NCBI GenBank assembly: GCA_945276085.1
Contig: CALYPO010000005.1
Span: 1 to 46,320 of the forward strand
Source: an uncultured Gilliamella sp.
GTDB taxonomy: Bacteria; Pseudomonadota; Gammaproteobacteria; Enterobacterales; Orbaceae
Direction of reading: 5' to 3'
Length of the DNA: 46,320 nucleotides
Numbering within the stretch: the first letter of the stretch is position 1; every line of letters starts with the position of its first letter. The translations under genes and the position numbers were made by a program. This document shows positions 1 to 8,795 of this stretch, one piece after another. Under the pieces are notes generated by a model. That model was given only the letters and a program-made list of their open reading frames with translations. It did no database searches and was not told the origin of the DNA.

Positions 1-235
1 ATGGCAGCATATTATTACCATTACATTGAAACAGTGCATTAAGTATATTTAGATCGTTTACTGCAAAAGTATTGAAAATGTAAAAATCGTTCTATTAGTT
101 TAGCTTAAATATATTTATGTTATAACGATTAAAAATTCTGAATCTTTTGTGTCCCACGTTTTATTAGCTAAATATATTAAAACAAAATTTATCATCAATG
201 ACGGTTAGCTAACAATCAAAAGCAAAATCTAATCA
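1..235. other. Region without a recognisable gene at the window edge
   Basis: I see no complete gene here. A plus-strand frame is open from base 1 and stops with TAA at 40-42. It could be the last 13 codons of a gene lying outside the window, but this is too short to identify. The rest is AT-rich sequence beyond the stop of yfcA, without a clear hairpin plus T-run. Confidence 0.4.
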
Positions 236-988
236 TCAGAAGAAGTTCTCATAAATCAACTTAATACTCATAACTGTAGAAACAATAATTAACATTGGTC
301 TTATTAATTTTCTTCCTTTCGCAATGACCATTTTAGCACCTAATCTTGCGCCGATAAATTGTCCAACTAACATGACTAAACCTATCGACCAGACCACTTG
401 TCCGCCCATAATAAAAAATAACAATCCCGCTAAGTTTGAGGTAAAGTTTAGGACTTTGGTATGAGCAGTTGCTTTTGTCAGATTAAACCCTGCAAGGGTA
501 ATATAGGCTAGAGCATAGAAAGAACCGGCACCGGGTCCAAAAAAGCCGTCATAAAAACCAATTGCTAACGCTGGAATAAGGGCAAATTGTAGGGTGGTCA
601 GGCGGCTTTTACGGTCTTGTTCTCCGATTGTTGGTGAGAGAAGGAAATATAACCCAACACTGATCGTTAATACCGGTAATAATAGTCTTAGAAAATCGGC
701 TTGGATATGCATAACCGAAACGGTACCAACTGCGGAGCCGATGAAGGCAAAGATGATTGCGGTTTTTTGTTCTTTAAGGTTGACCATGCGCTCACGAATA
801 AAGTAGAGACTAGCCGAGAATGATCCACCACAACTTTGTAACTTATTAGTCGCTAAGGCACTAGCCGGCGGTAAACCGACTGCCAATAGTGCCGGCACGG
901 TGAGTAGCCCTCCTCCACCGGCAATTGAGTCGATAAATCCCGCTAAAACTGCTATGGCAAACAGCAGAATAAGGAGTTCGTAATTCAT
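236..988 (-). CDS. yfcA: TSUP-family (TauE/SafE) membrane transporter YfcA
   Basis: This 250-residue, very hydrophobic protein belongs to the TauE/SafE (TSUP) family of inner-membrane permeases, thought to move sulfur-containing or organic anions; the substrate of YfcA is not known. The N-terminal run [20 protein letters not shown] and the central [17 protein letters not shown] are the two glycine-rich repeats typical of the family and match E. coli YfcA closely. Its start codon overlaps the aroC stop by 4 bp (ATGA), so it is the last gene of a prmB-aroC-yfcA unit. In E. coli mepA sits between aroC and yfcA; here it is absent. Confidence 0.93.
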   Translation of the reverse strand: MNYELLILLFAIAVLAGFIDSIAGGGGLLTVPALLAVGLPPASALATNKLQSCGGSFSASLYFIRERMVNLKEQKTAIIFAFIGSAVGTVSVMHIQADFLRLLLPVLTISVGLYFLLSPTIGEQDRKSRLTTLQFALIPALAIGFYDGFFGPGAGSFYALAYITLAGFNLTKATAHTKVLNFTSNLAGLLFFIMGGQVVWSIGLVMLVGQFIGARLGAKMVIAKGRKLIRPMLIIVSTVMSIKLIYENFF

Positions 989-2058
989 AGCGGATTCACA
1001 TCACTGCATTGAGCACGATAACGAAGGTAGTGATCCATTAAAACAATAGCAACCATTGCTTCAGCGATGGGAACTGCTCTTATACCCACGCATGGATCAT
1101 GCCGACCATGCGTCGATACTTCAACGGCTTCACCTTGTACATTAATCGATCGACCTGCAATTTCAATGCTTGGTGTAGGTTTTAAGGCAATGTTGGCTAA
1201 AATGGTTTGTCCTGAGCTGATACCGCCTAAGATGCCACCGGCGTGGTTGGATAAAAAACCTTCTGGACTAATCTCGTCGCGATTTTCGCTACCACGTTTA
1301 GTAATAACAGCAAAGCCATCACCTATTTCGACCCCTTTAACTGCATTAATACTCATTAATGCATGGGCCAATTCAGCATCTAACTTATCAAAAACTGGTT
1401 CACCCAGCCCAACCGGTACATTTTCAGCGACAACAGTGACTTTCGCACCAATTGAATCACCCTCTTTTTTTAATTTTCTTAATAATTCATCAAGTTGCTC
1501 AAGTTTACTTTCATCAGCACAAAAAAAGGAATTTTGTTCAACTTGTTGCCAATCTCTTAATTGACATTCAATATCACCCATTTGAGCTAAATAACCACGA
1601 ATAGTAATGCCGAGTTTTTCGTTTAAATATTTTTTAGCTATAGCACCTGCCGCAACACGCATTGCTGTTTCGCGCGCCGATGATCGACCGCCACCTCGGT
1701 AATCACGTATGCCATATTTTTTTTGGTAGGTGTAGTCAGCATGACTAGGGCGAAAGATATCTTTAATTTTGCTATAATCTTGTGAACGTTGATCGGTATT
1801 TTCAATCATCAAACCGATACTGGTGCCGGTTGTGACACCATCAAAAACACCTGATAATATTTTAACTTGATCTGCTTCGCGGCGCTGCGTAGTATAACGA
1901 GAAGAACCAGGACGGCGTCGATCGAGATCGTGCTGCATATCGGATTCAGTTAAAGCAAGTCCCGGTGGTACACCATCTACAACACATCCTAATGCTATGC
2001 CATGTGATTCGCCAAAAGTGGTGACTTTAAATAACTTACCGATCGAGTTTCCAGACAT
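985..2058 (-). CDS. aroC: Chorismate synthase
   Basis: AroC converts 5-enolpyruvylshikimate-3-phosphate to chorismate with reduced FMN, the last step of the shikimate pathway. It feeds pheA further along this window. Family motifs are visible: GESHG near residue 17, [17 protein letters not shown] at about 48-64, [19 protein letters not shown] at about 125-143, and [17 protein letters not shown] near the C-terminus. The frame is open five codons further upstream from a TTG. I chose the ATG at 2058 because the protein then begins [10 protein letters not shown] like E. coli AroC, and a GGAA lies 9 nt before it. That gives 357 residues, against about 361 in E. coli. It overlaps yfcA by 4 bp. Confidence 0.98.
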   Translation of the reverse strand: MSGNSIGKLFKVTTFGESHGIALGCVVDGVPPGLALTESDMQHDLDRRRPGSSRYTTQRREADQVKILSGVFDGVTTGTSIGLMIENTDQRSQDYSKIKDIFRPSHADYTYQKKYGIRDYRGGGRSSARETAMRVAAGAIAKKYLNEKLGITIRGYLAQMGDIECQLRDWQQVEQNSFFCADESKLEQLDELLRKLKKEGDSIGAKVTVVAENVPVGLGEPVFDKLDAELAHALMSINAVKGVEIGDGFAVITKRGSENRDEISPEGFLSNHAGGILGGISSGQTILANIALKPTPSIEIAGRSINVQGEAVEVSTHGRHDPCVGIRAVPIAEAMVAIVLMDHYLRYRAQCSDVNPL

Positions 2059-2087
2059 AAATTTTATTTCCAATGATTAATAACACA

Positions 2088-2981
2088 TTATTTAAAATAG
2101 TGGTGAAATTCTATTAAGGTTTGACACGATATTGAAAATACACCAAGTCCACCATGTTCAAACGTTATCCAATTGAATGGAATATCAGGATATTGTTCTT
2201 GCAAACTGATCCAACTATTTCCTACTTCACATATTAAAACACCATTTGGTGTTAGATAATTGACGGAATCACGTAAAATTCTTTTCACAAGATCTAAGCC
2301 ATCAACGCCCGCTTCTAATGCCAATTTAGGTTCATATAAAAACTCATCAGGGAGATCACGCATGTCTTCGTCATCAACATAAGGAGGATTTGAGACAATA
2401 ACATCATATTTTTTAACCGGCAGATTATCGAATAAATCCGATAATATCGGCGTTACTTGAAATTGCATTTCATGTAATTCAATATTCGTTTGCGCAACAT
2501 CTAACGCCTCTAATGATATGTCAGAAATATCAACTTGCGCATCAGGAAATGCATATGCACAGGCAATACCAATACAACCGCTACCTGTACACATATCTAA
2601 TATTGAATTAGGCTCAGTTGTTAACAAGTTGGAAAAGTGATTATCAATTAATTCACCAATTGGTGAGCGCGGTATCAACACCCGCTCATCAACATAAAAT
2701 TGGTGACCACAAAACCAAGCTTGATTGGTTAAATAAGGCGTTGGAACCCGATCTTCAATGCGTTTTTGAATCAGATCCAGTAACTGTTGTTTTTCAGACT
2801 CAGTAAGACTGCTGGCATAAAATTCTGGCGGAATAAATAATGATAAACCTAATGTTGTTAAAATAAGCTGCTTGGCTTCATCAATCGGGTTATCAGTTCC
2901 ATGACCTAAATAGATATCAGACTGGCTAAATTGGGAGGTTGTCCAGCGTATAAAGTCCTGAACAGTGCGTAAGTTTTCCAT
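2088..2981 (-). CDS. prmB: 50S ribosomal protein L3 N5-glutamine methyltransferase
   Basis: PrmB uses S-adenosylmethionine to methylate a glutamine of ribosomal protein L3 during 50S assembly. The SAM-binding motif ILDMCTGSGCIGIA lies at about residues 143-156 and the catalytic motif SNPPYVDDEDM at about 197-207. NPPY is the signature of glutamine/adenine N-methyltransferases. The N-terminal helical substrate domain resembles PrmB rather than PrmC, and position before aroC is the usual gammaproteobacterial arrangement, which separates it from the release-factor enzyme PrmC. A GGAG sits 5 nt before the ATG. The protein has 297 residues, slightly shorter than E. coli's 310. Confidence 0.95.
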   Translation of the reverse strand: MENLRTVQDFIRWTTSQFSQSDIYLGHGTDNPIDEAKQLILTTLGLSLFIPPEFYASSLTESEKQQLLDLIQKRIEDRVPTPYLTNQAWFCGHQFYVDERVLIPRSPIGELIDNHFSNLLTTEPNSILDMCTGSGCIGIACAYAFPDAQVDISDISLEALDVAQTNIELHEMQFQVTPILSDLFDNLPVKKYDVIVSNPPYVDDEDMRDLPDEFLYEPKLALEAGVDGLDLVKRILRDSVNYLTPNGVLICEVGNSWISLQEQYPDIPFNWITFEHGGLGVFSISCQTLIEFHHYFK

Positions 2982-3135
2982 AATGGCTCCAAATATTCTA
3001 GGAGGAGGAAGGTTCTACTCGTCACTTTCGGTCTTGTTAACGTGAATGCATATTGTCAAAGTAACATTGAAAGTCACTCCTGACAGTTAAAACCTGACGG
3101 CTTTTATCCTTCAATGACTAAATAATAAAAATTTA

Positions 3136-3223
3136 TGGCGGTGAGGAAGGGATTCGAACCCTTGATACGTTGCCGTATACACACTTTCCAGGCGTGCTCC
3201 TTCAACCACTCGGACACCTCACC
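3136..3223 (-). tRNA. tRNA-Ser (anticodon GGA)
   Basis: On the minus strand a full 88-nt class II tRNA can be folded. The acceptor stem GGTGAGG pairs with CCTCACC, followed by discriminator G and an encoded CCA (3136-3138). The anticodon loop CTGGAAA carries GGA at 3187-3189, and there is a long variable arm (TATACGGCAACGTATC). The TψC loop GGTTCGAATCC is intact. GGA reads the UCC and UCU serine codons. It lies alone in the gap between prmB and the small membrane gene. Confidence 0.97.
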
Positions 3224-3293
3224 AAAATTTCTCAACCCGCTAATTAAAGCAGGTTGCATACTATAATGATCACAAGCTAATTAATCAAGCTTT

Positions 3294-3383
3294 TTAATTC
3301 ATTACAACAATAGTACCAAATGCGGCTAAAACAACTAGTATAGCGACAACAGTTACTAAAGCAAATTTCAAATTTGTACACAT
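3294..3383 (-). CDS. ynhF: YnhF-like 29-residue membrane protein
   Basis: This 29-codon frame starts MCTNLKFALVTVV and continues as a single hydrophobic helix ending IVVMN. The pattern M-x-T-x-LKF-x-LVT followed by one transmembrane segment matches E. coli YnhF, a 29-residue inner-membrane protein of unknown function. A Shine-Dalgarno GGAGAT lies 7 nt before the ATG, which supports translation. It sits 34 bp after the prc stop on the same strand, so it may be read from the proQ-prc transcript. The identification rests on length and on remembered similarity over about 12 N-terminal residues. Confidence 0.75.
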   Translation of the reverse strand: MCTNLKFALVTVVAILVVLAAFGTIVVMN

Positions 3384-3417
3384 GTTTATTATCTCCAATT
3401 ATTTGTTGAACCCAGCT

Positions 3418-5490
3418 TTATTTAATTGATTGATCTAATGAAATAAATCCACTTACGGGTTGACTAACATCAATTTTTGGATAGTTAGGCGCTAAATCTA
3501 ATAGAATTTCAATCGCTTCATTTAAATAAGCATCGGGTATTTTATAGTCCTTAGGTAAATCGTCTAATTTAGCGATGGCTGGTTTTCCTTCACGAGCCAA
3601 GCGTTCATTCATTCTTTTTAGATCACGATCATCATAAGTTTTTCGCTCTGCTTCACGCGATTTTTTGTTCAACGAAACAATGTACTGACGATCCTTCTTG
3701 TTATTAAAATCACTGATATCTTGTTCAAGATAGATAAATTCAGGATTTTTAGCTATTCGCGTTAAATGCTTAGCCGTTAAATCAGGTAGAAGCGGTTTAA
3801 CATTAGCAACAGTCAAATATTCAGACGAAGGAATTTTATCCCATGGCATAGCATTATCTAAGAACCGCTCGCCCGTTTCGTCCATATATTTAGTTTTACT
3901 CATTTCAATGTCAGGCTCAACCCCTTTCAGTTGGGTACTGCCACCGTTTATACGGTAAAATTTTTGTACAGTATATTGCACACCGCCAAGTTCAGGCCAA
4001 TTGGGATGTAATCTTGAATCAGAAGGATAGGCAATATTACGAGAAGTTTGTACCGTGCCTTTACCATAAGTTGTTTCACCAACAATAACAGCGCGTCCAT
4101 AATCTTGCATGGCTGCGGCGAAAATTTCAGAAGCCGAAGCGCTATATCGATTGACCATTACAACAATAGGACCTGCATAGTCGGCACCTTTATTTTTATC
4201 GTCGTAAACGACAACTTTTTGTAAATTATCGCGAACTTGTACTACTGGTCCATTGTCAATAAATAATCCCGTTAGGGTAATAACTTCAGCTAAAGAACCA
4301 CCGCCATTATCACGTAAATCAATAACTAATCCTTGCAGTTGTTCATTTTTTGCTTGCAATAATAGATCGTGGACTTTATCTGTTAAACCCATATAAAAAC
4401 TTGGAATCTCAATAACACCCACTTTTCCACGTTCATTATTGATAATTTTTAATTTGGCTTCACGATCTTCAAAATGAATCTTATCTCGCGTTAGTTCAAT
4501 AATTTTAGATTTACTATTATTACCTGCTGGTAAAATTTCTAATCTAACTACTGTACCTTTTGGACCACGAATTTTATCGACAATATCGTCTAAACGCCAA
4601 CCGATAACATCTTCAATAGCTGAGTTTTTTTGACCAACACCGATAATTTTATCGCCAACAGCTAGCAACTTACTTTTTTCAGCCGGCCCACCAGTGACAA
4701 AAGACATGATGACAGTATAATCATCTTGTTGGCTGAGCGTTGCGCCAATACCTTCAAACGATAAACTCATTTCAGAATCAAAATCACGTTTTGAACGCGG
4801 TGCTAAATAACTGGTATGCGGATCAATTTCACGTGCAAAAGCATTCATAAACACTTTGAATGCATCTTCATTATTGGATTGTAAAATGGTTTTTATAACA
4901 CGATTATATCGTTTGGTTAGTGCTTCACGAATTTGTGCTTCATTTTTACCAGATAAAGACAAACTGAGCTCGTCATATTTAACACGTTTATCCCAATAGG
5001 CATCGAGTTCTTTTTCAGAAGTTGGCCAAGCAATATCTTCACGTTTAAAATCAATTTCGTCATTATTGGTGAAGTCCATTGGGCGCTTCAAAACCTCAAG
5101 AGCATACTTATAACGATCATAACGCTTTTGTAAGGCGAGATTATAAATATCGTATGCAGTTTTCAAATTACCATCTAATAATTCTTGTCCAAGCGAATCT
5201 TGCCTATTTCGAAAACTATCCACATCACTTTGAATAAATATTGCTTTGCTACCATCAAGCATTTTGAAATAACGATCAAAAATTTTAGCCGAAAAAGCAC
5301 CATCTAAAGCAAAATTACGATAATGTGCTTGAGTAAAATAGTTAGTAACTCTTCTCGCCACAACTTGGTGTATATCATCTTGTTTAAGAACAGGTATTTG
5401 CTCGTTATTAACTTGCTTAGCCTGCGTACTTTGGCTAACAATACATAAAACAAGGCTTAATTTGATAACAACTTTGAGTAATTTATTCAT
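3418..5490 (-). CDS. prc: Tail-specific (C-terminal processing) periplasmic protease Prc
   Basis: Prc (Tsp) is a periplasmic serine protease of family S41 that trims or degrades proteins from nonpolar C-termini, including murein hydrolases and PBP3. An N-terminal signal peptide ends near QSTQA (about residue 24). The PDZ domain lies around residues 240-330 (EGIGATLSQQ to VDKIRGPKGT). The protease core includes LVIDLRDNGGGSLAE, SASASE and TYGKGTVQ; the Ser/Lys dyad falls at Ser452 and Lys477, the same numbers as in E. coli precursor. Length is 690 residues, against 682 in E. coli. It follows proQ by 9 bp, as in enterobacteria, and has AGAGAA 5 nt before its ATG. Confidence 0.98.
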   Translation of the reverse strand: MNKLLKVVIKLSLVLCIVSQSTQAKQVNNEQIPVLKQDDIHQVVARRVTNYFTQAHYRNFALDGAFSAKIFDRYFKMLDGSKAIFIQSDVDSFRNRQDSLGQELLDGNLKTAYDIYNLALQKRYDRYKYALEVLKRPMDFTNNDEIDFKREDIAWPTSEKELDAYWDKRVKYDELSLSLSGKNEAQIREALTKRYNRVIKTILQSNNEDAFKVFMNAFAREIDPHTSYLAPRSKRDFDSEMSLSFEGIGATLSQQDDYTVIMSFVTGGPAEKSKLLAVGDKIIGVGQKNSAIEDVIGWRLDDIVDKIRGPKGTVVRLEILPAGNNSKSKIIELTRDKIHFEDREAKLKIINNERGKVGVIEIPSFYMGLTDKVHDLLLQAKNEQLQGLVIDLRDNGGGSLAEVITLTGLFIDNGPVVQVRDNLQKVVVYDDKNKGADYAGPIVVMVNRYSASASEIFAAAMQDYGRAVIVGETTYGKGTVQTSRNIAYPSDSRLHPNWPELGGVQYTVQKFYRINGGSTQLKGVEPDIEMSKTKYMDETGERFLDNAMPWDKIPSSEYLTVANVKPLLPDLTAKHLTRIAKNPEFIYLEQDISDFNNKKDRQYIVSLNKKSREAERKTYDDRDLKRMNERLAREGKPAIAKLDDLPKDYKIPDAYLNEAIEILLDLAPNYPKIDVSQPVSGFISLDQSIK

Positions 5491-5499
5491 GCAAATTCT

Positions 5500-6036
5500 C
5501 TATTTGGTAATAATATGCTCAGGTTTAACAGTTAATTCCATGCCAGAGCCGACATTCACCTTAATATGTTCTTTTTCAATATTAATGATTTGAACTCTTA
5601 ATGGTTTATTGCCTAATAATACTTTAACAAAGTCACCCACTTTTAAAGCCTTCGGTTTTTTGACTGGTGGGCGAGAATTTTTACGTTTTTCTTTCGCTCT
5701 TTCTTTGGCTTTTTGTTTACTTTCTTTTAACTGTTGTTGGGCGTATTGTTCTTGTTCTTCATTAATAATATCATCAGGATTTCCATCTAAATCAACTCGA
5801 TTAGCACCCGCTTTAATACTATATAAATAACGCCAACTCATCGTATAAGCACGCAATGCAACACGAAGTTTGGTTTTACTCAGAACTTCACTTTCGCTCA
5901 AACGAGAAAGGATATCTTGAAATATCCCTATTTTGAGGGGTTTAGCTTCGCCTTCAAGCGTAAAACAATTAGGAAATTGTTCGACTAAATATGCAATAAT
6001 CTCTTTACTATTTGTTAATTGAAACTGACTTTCCAT
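5500..6036 (-). CDS. proQ: RNA chaperone ProQ
   Basis: ProQ binds structured small RNAs and mRNA 3' ends and supports their stability and pairing. The N-terminal FinO-like domain (about residues 1-115) carries KEIIAYLVEQFPNCF and LRVALRAYTMSWRYL. A basic, charged linker rich in K, R, E and Q follows (about 95-135). The C-terminal Tudor-like domain KVGDFVKVLLG to VKPEHIITK closes the protein. The frame opens six codons further upstream from a TTG. I chose the ATG at 6036 because it gives MESQFQLTNSKEIIAYL, which aligns with the E. coli start, and because GGAA lies 6 nt before it. Directly upstream of prc, probably one operon. Confidence 0.96.
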   Translation of the reverse strand: MESQFQLTNSKEIIAYLVEQFPNCFTLEGEAKPLKIGIFQDILSRLSESEVLSKTKLRVALRAYTMSWRYLYSIKAGANRVDLDGNPDDIINEEQEQYAQQQLKESKQKAKERAKEKRKNSRPPVKKPKALKVGDFVKVLLGNKPLRVQIINIEKEHIKVNVGSGMELTVKPEHIITK

Positions 6037-6105
6037 TGGTAATTCCATTAGCAACTAAATTGAATTTTACTAGCGTTAAAGTATATCTCAGCTTAAACAA
6101 TAACA

Positions 6106-6462
6106 CTAATTATCTTTTTTCTGTTTATTAATAAAAGTAATAAAATCTTTAATACCATTACGCATTAACCAAGATGCAACGATAGATTTTTCATCATCCG
6201 ATAATTGTTCAAATGCAATCATCCATAGTTGAAAAGGTTCGATAGGTGATACGACGTAGCTTGCACTTTCTTCTTCTGCATACAGTGCTTTTTTGACAAC
6301 TAACGGTAAACTGGCAATATGATACTCTAGCGCTTTACCACGAACACCCGTTCTTTTTCGTGAAGTCCATTTTTCGGCTCTAGCTTTTCGATTGACGCCT
6401 TGTATCGTTGATGGCATCCCTGCAATGCTTGATAGCTCTTTTGACGAGAACCATTCTTTCAT
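6106..6462 (-). CDS. Mu-repressor/transposase-type DNA-binding domain protein
   Basis: This 118-residue protein begins with EWFSSKELSSIAGMPSTIQG followed by NRKARAEKWTSRKRTG and ALEYHIASLP. This is the winged-helix DNA-binding fold shared by the N-termini of the phage Mu repressor c and MuA transposase. The remaining half (about residues 65-118) has no recognised domain, and there is no transposase catalytic core. A GTG two codons upstream is also in frame; the ATG at 6462 is preferred because GGA lies 8 nt before it. It is divergent from a Ner-like gene, the arrangement of the Mu lysis-lysogeny switch, but no other phage genes flank it. It is probably a domesticated regulator whose targets are unknown. 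Confidence 0.7.
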   Translation of the reverse strand: MKEWFSSKELSSIAGMPSTIQGVNRKARAEKWTSRKRTGVRGKALEYHIASLPLVVKKALYAEEESASYVVSPIEPFQLWMIAFEQLSDDEKSIVASWLMRNGIKDFITFINKQKKDN

Positions 6463-6502
6463 TTTCACTATCCTATTTTAGCACAATAAGAAAAAATTAC
6501 AG

Positions 6503-6538
6503 AAATTAAAGAAACTTTGATACAATAAATTAAGAAAC
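6503..6538. promoter_or_regulatory. Direct-repeat candidate operator between the divergent regulators
   Basis: Two near-identical direct repeats, AAATTAAAGAAAC (6503-6515) and AAATTAAGAAAC (6527-6538), lie about two helical turns apart between the two divergent regulator genes. Spacing and position suit an operator for one or both proteins. This is inference from sequence only; the region is AT-rich, so chance similarity is possible. Confidence 0.35.
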
Positions 6539-6639
6539 ATAATTATTAATAACTAAAGTTCAATTGTAAACTTACTTGTTTTAGTAACATCAAAGCATAA
6601 CATAGATGCACAAGGTTATAAACTAAGAGGAAATAAAAA

Positions 6640-6903
6640 ATGAAAATAAAGTCTAGTGATTGGCACCCTGCAGACATTATTGCCGCCTTAAAAAAACAAG
6701 GAACGACCCTGGCAAATCTATCCCGACAATCGGGTTTGAGTTCATCAACATTGAGTAATGCGTTAGTTAGACCCTGGACTAAAGGCGAAGTTATTATAGC
6801 TCAAGCTCTCAATTTACAACCTCATGAGATCTGGCCTAGTCGTTATATCAATTCAAATACAAACCAACCAATAAAACGCGTCCTAAGACAAAATAAAGAC
6901 TAA
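6640..6903 (+). CDS. Ner/Nlp-like helix-turn-helix regulator
   Basis: This 87-residue protein is an almost bare DNA-binding domain. DWHPADIIAALKKQGTTLANLSRQSGLSSSTLSNAL forms the helix-turn-helix, followed by RPWTKGEVIIAQALNLQPHEIWPSRY. The last motif, ending in the IWPSRY-type signature, is typical of phage Mu Ner and of its chromosomal relatives Nlp/SfsB. Ner represses early Mu transcription; SfsB-type proteins are thought to act as regulators in the host. AGAGGA lies 8 nt before the ATG. The gene is divergent from the Mu-repressor-like gene, with 177 bp between the starts. I cannot say which genes it controls. Confidence 0.85.
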   Translation: MKIKSSDWHPADIIAALKKQGTTLANLSRQSGLSSSTLSNALVRPWTKGEVIIAQALNLQPHEIWPSRYINSNTNQPIKRVLRQNKD

Positions 6904-6941
6904 AAATAAAAATTATTGTACATTAATAACAAATACGCGGA

Positions 6942-6980
6942 AAATATGGAAACAGTAAAACACATATAGTTTCCATATTT
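6942..6980. repeat. 12-bp perfect inverted repeat downstream of the Ner-like gene
   Basis: AAATATGGAAAC (6942-6953) and GTTTCCATATTT (6969-6980) are perfect inverted repeats around a 15-nt loop. No T-run follows on either strand, so a classical intrinsic terminator is unlikely. It may be an operator, or a transcript-end hairpin for the Ner-like gene. Confidence 0.5.
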
Positions 6981-7118
6981 ACATAAAATCGACCAATTTC
7001 TTTGATTAATGATAATTTGATTTTTTCAAAATTAAAAAATGCGCTCATCTTGAACGTTGACGAGCATGTGTTATTATTGACACTTCAAAAATTATGTTAG
7101 TTGTCAGGTAACAATACC

Positions 7119-7481
7119 ATGAAAAATATAAGTAAATTCATTATCGCACTATTTTCAATTATTATCCTTTCAAGCTGTAGTCAAAAGAATTTTGTCGAAC
7201 AAGGTACTCCATTAAGTCAAGAAAAAGTCAGTCACATCGTCGAAGGTGCAACCACCGAATCACAGATAATTTCTTTATTTGGCGAACCGACTAGTAGAAA
7301 GGTCATTAATGCTAACGAGGCTCAGTGGACATATAAATATACTAAAAAAAGCTCTACCAGTCATATGATCATTGGCGAAACTCAATATAATATTGTTGAA
7401 GGCACACTTGATGTGCTAATTTCAAACGGTGTTGTAACTTGGTTTAATTATGACGAAAATGAAAGACAGAAAAAATGGTAA
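7119..7481 (+). CDS. Small lipoprotein with a BamE/OmlA-like fold
   Basis: This 120-residue protein has a lipoprotein signal, MKNISKFIIALFSIIILSSC, with lipobox LSSC and Cys20 as the expected lipidated residue. The Ser after the Cys predicts outer-membrane sorting. The mature part contains VEGATTESQIISLFGEPTS, the helix plus GxPT turn seen in SmpA/OmlA/BamE-like small domains, followed by beta strands ending WFNYDENERQKKW. A TTG codon six positions earlier is in frame; the ATG at 7119 gives a proper signal peptide. It is not BamE itself, which has a different N-terminal sequence. Function unknown; it is a single-gene unit with its own terminator hairpin. Confidence 0.75.
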   Translation: MKNISKFIIALFSIIILSSCSQKNFVEQGTPLSQEKVSHIVEGATTESQIISLFGEPTSRKVINANEAQWTYKYTKKSSTSHMIIGETQYNIVEGTLDVLISNGVVTWFNYDENERQKKW

Positions 7482-7502
7482 TTGATTTATCTTAATACAA
7501 AA

Positions 7503-7528
7503 GCTAGCGCATCTTTTTGATGTGCTAG
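7503..7528 (+). terminator. Terminator-like hairpin after the lipoprotein gene
   Basis: GCTAGCGCATC and GATGTGCTAG pair with one G-U wobble around a TTTTT loop, starting 22 nt after the lipoprotein stop. The downstream tract is AT-rich but not a pure T-run, so strength is uncertain. Confidence 0.55.
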
Positions 7529-7652
7529 TAATTAAAATAGTTCACAGACTACCCCCTATTGATTAGCGCCTTGTTATTAGGCATATTTCATCATTATTGA
7601 TTTTTAAATGCCTAAACATTACACATCTATTTGATCAAATCCAAGACAGAGC

Positions 7653-7680
7653 TGGACAAAATTATGCATTAGGCTATACT
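7653..7680 (+). promoter_or_regulatory. Sigma-70 promoter of rnpB
   Basis: A -35 box TGGACA (7653-7658, one mismatch to TTGACA) and a -10 box TATACT (7675-7680) are separated by 16 nt. The -10 box ends 7 nt before the expected first base of RNase P RNA at 7688, which fits transcription starting at the mature 5' end. Confidence 0.75.
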
Positions 7681-7687
7681 CATGGGC

Positions 7688-8072
<385 letters not shown>

Positions 8073-8077
8073 ACTTT

Positions 8078-8764
8078 TTATTCTTTACTGTTTTGCTTTG
8101 CTTGTTTTTTATTATTTAACCAACGTTTTACTGCTAACCAAATCGAAAAGACTAAACCTAGCACCAATAAAAATACCGGTATTAACATTAATAAAGACAT
8201 GATCTGTTTTTCATAGGTTTTAAAAATTGGTGATAATCCAAATAGATAACCTAATGTGACAATCAAAAATATCCATAATGTTGCACTAACCCAATTGTAG
8301 ATATGGAATTTACGGCTATGTAAACCCGATAAACCAGCCATCATGGGTAATAGTGTTCGAACAAAAGCAATAAATCGACCGATAAATAAAGCTTGTAAGC
8401 CATATTTATGGAATAGTACTTCTGATTTATGGTGATATTTTTCTGGCAAATGCGCCATCCAATTTTGCACAATTTTGGTATTTCCCAACCAACGTCCTTG
8501 TGCATAACCAAGCCATGTGCCAAAAGCGGCGCCGGCAATCAAAATTAAATTTATAAGACCAAAATGAAAAACATCAAGACTTATCAATACACCGGTTAAA
8601 AACAGTAAACTGTCACCGGGTAGAAATGCCGCGGGTAACACACCGTTTTCTAATAAGATAATGACAAACAGCATGCCATATAATATCCATAACACATTGG
8701 GATTTGAAAGTGTTGCAATATCCATATGAACAAATGCTTGATAAAGTGTAATGATTGTTTCCAT
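8078..8764 (-). CDS. yqjA: DedA-family membrane protein YqjA
   Basis: This 228-residue inner-membrane protein matches E. coli YqjA along its length, for example LENGVLPAAFLPGDSLL at about 39-55 and GRFIAFVRTLLPMMAGLSGL at about 128-147. DedA proteins are linked to proton-motive-force-dependent processes and undecaprenyl-phosphate or phospholipid recycling. YqjA and YghB together are needed for growth at high temperature and for cell division in E. coli. The arginines in the second motif are the family's essential residues. It is convergent with rnpB, with its stop only about 6 bp from the rnpB end, and lies 31 bp after tldD on the same strand, so it may be read from the tldD transcript. Confidence 0.92.
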   Translation of the reverse strand: METIITLYQAFVHMDIATLSNPNVLWILYGMLFVIILLENGVLPAAFLPGDSLLFLTGVLISLDVFHFGLINLILIAGAAFGTWLGYAQGRWLGNTKIVQNWMAHLPEKYHHKSEVLFHKYGLQALFIGRFIAFVRTLLPMMAGLSGLHSRKFHIYNWVSATLWIFLIVTLGYLFGLSPIFKTYEKQIMSLLMLIPVFLLVLGLVFSIWLAVKRWLNNKKQAKQNSKE

Positions 8765-8795
8765 CTATTTTTATATCTCACTTATTTAGTTATGA

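Noticed and set aside
6106..7481. A prophage or Mu-like transposon in the accessory island
   Set aside because: Only the two regulators are phage-like; no transposase core, portal, capsid or end repeats are seen.
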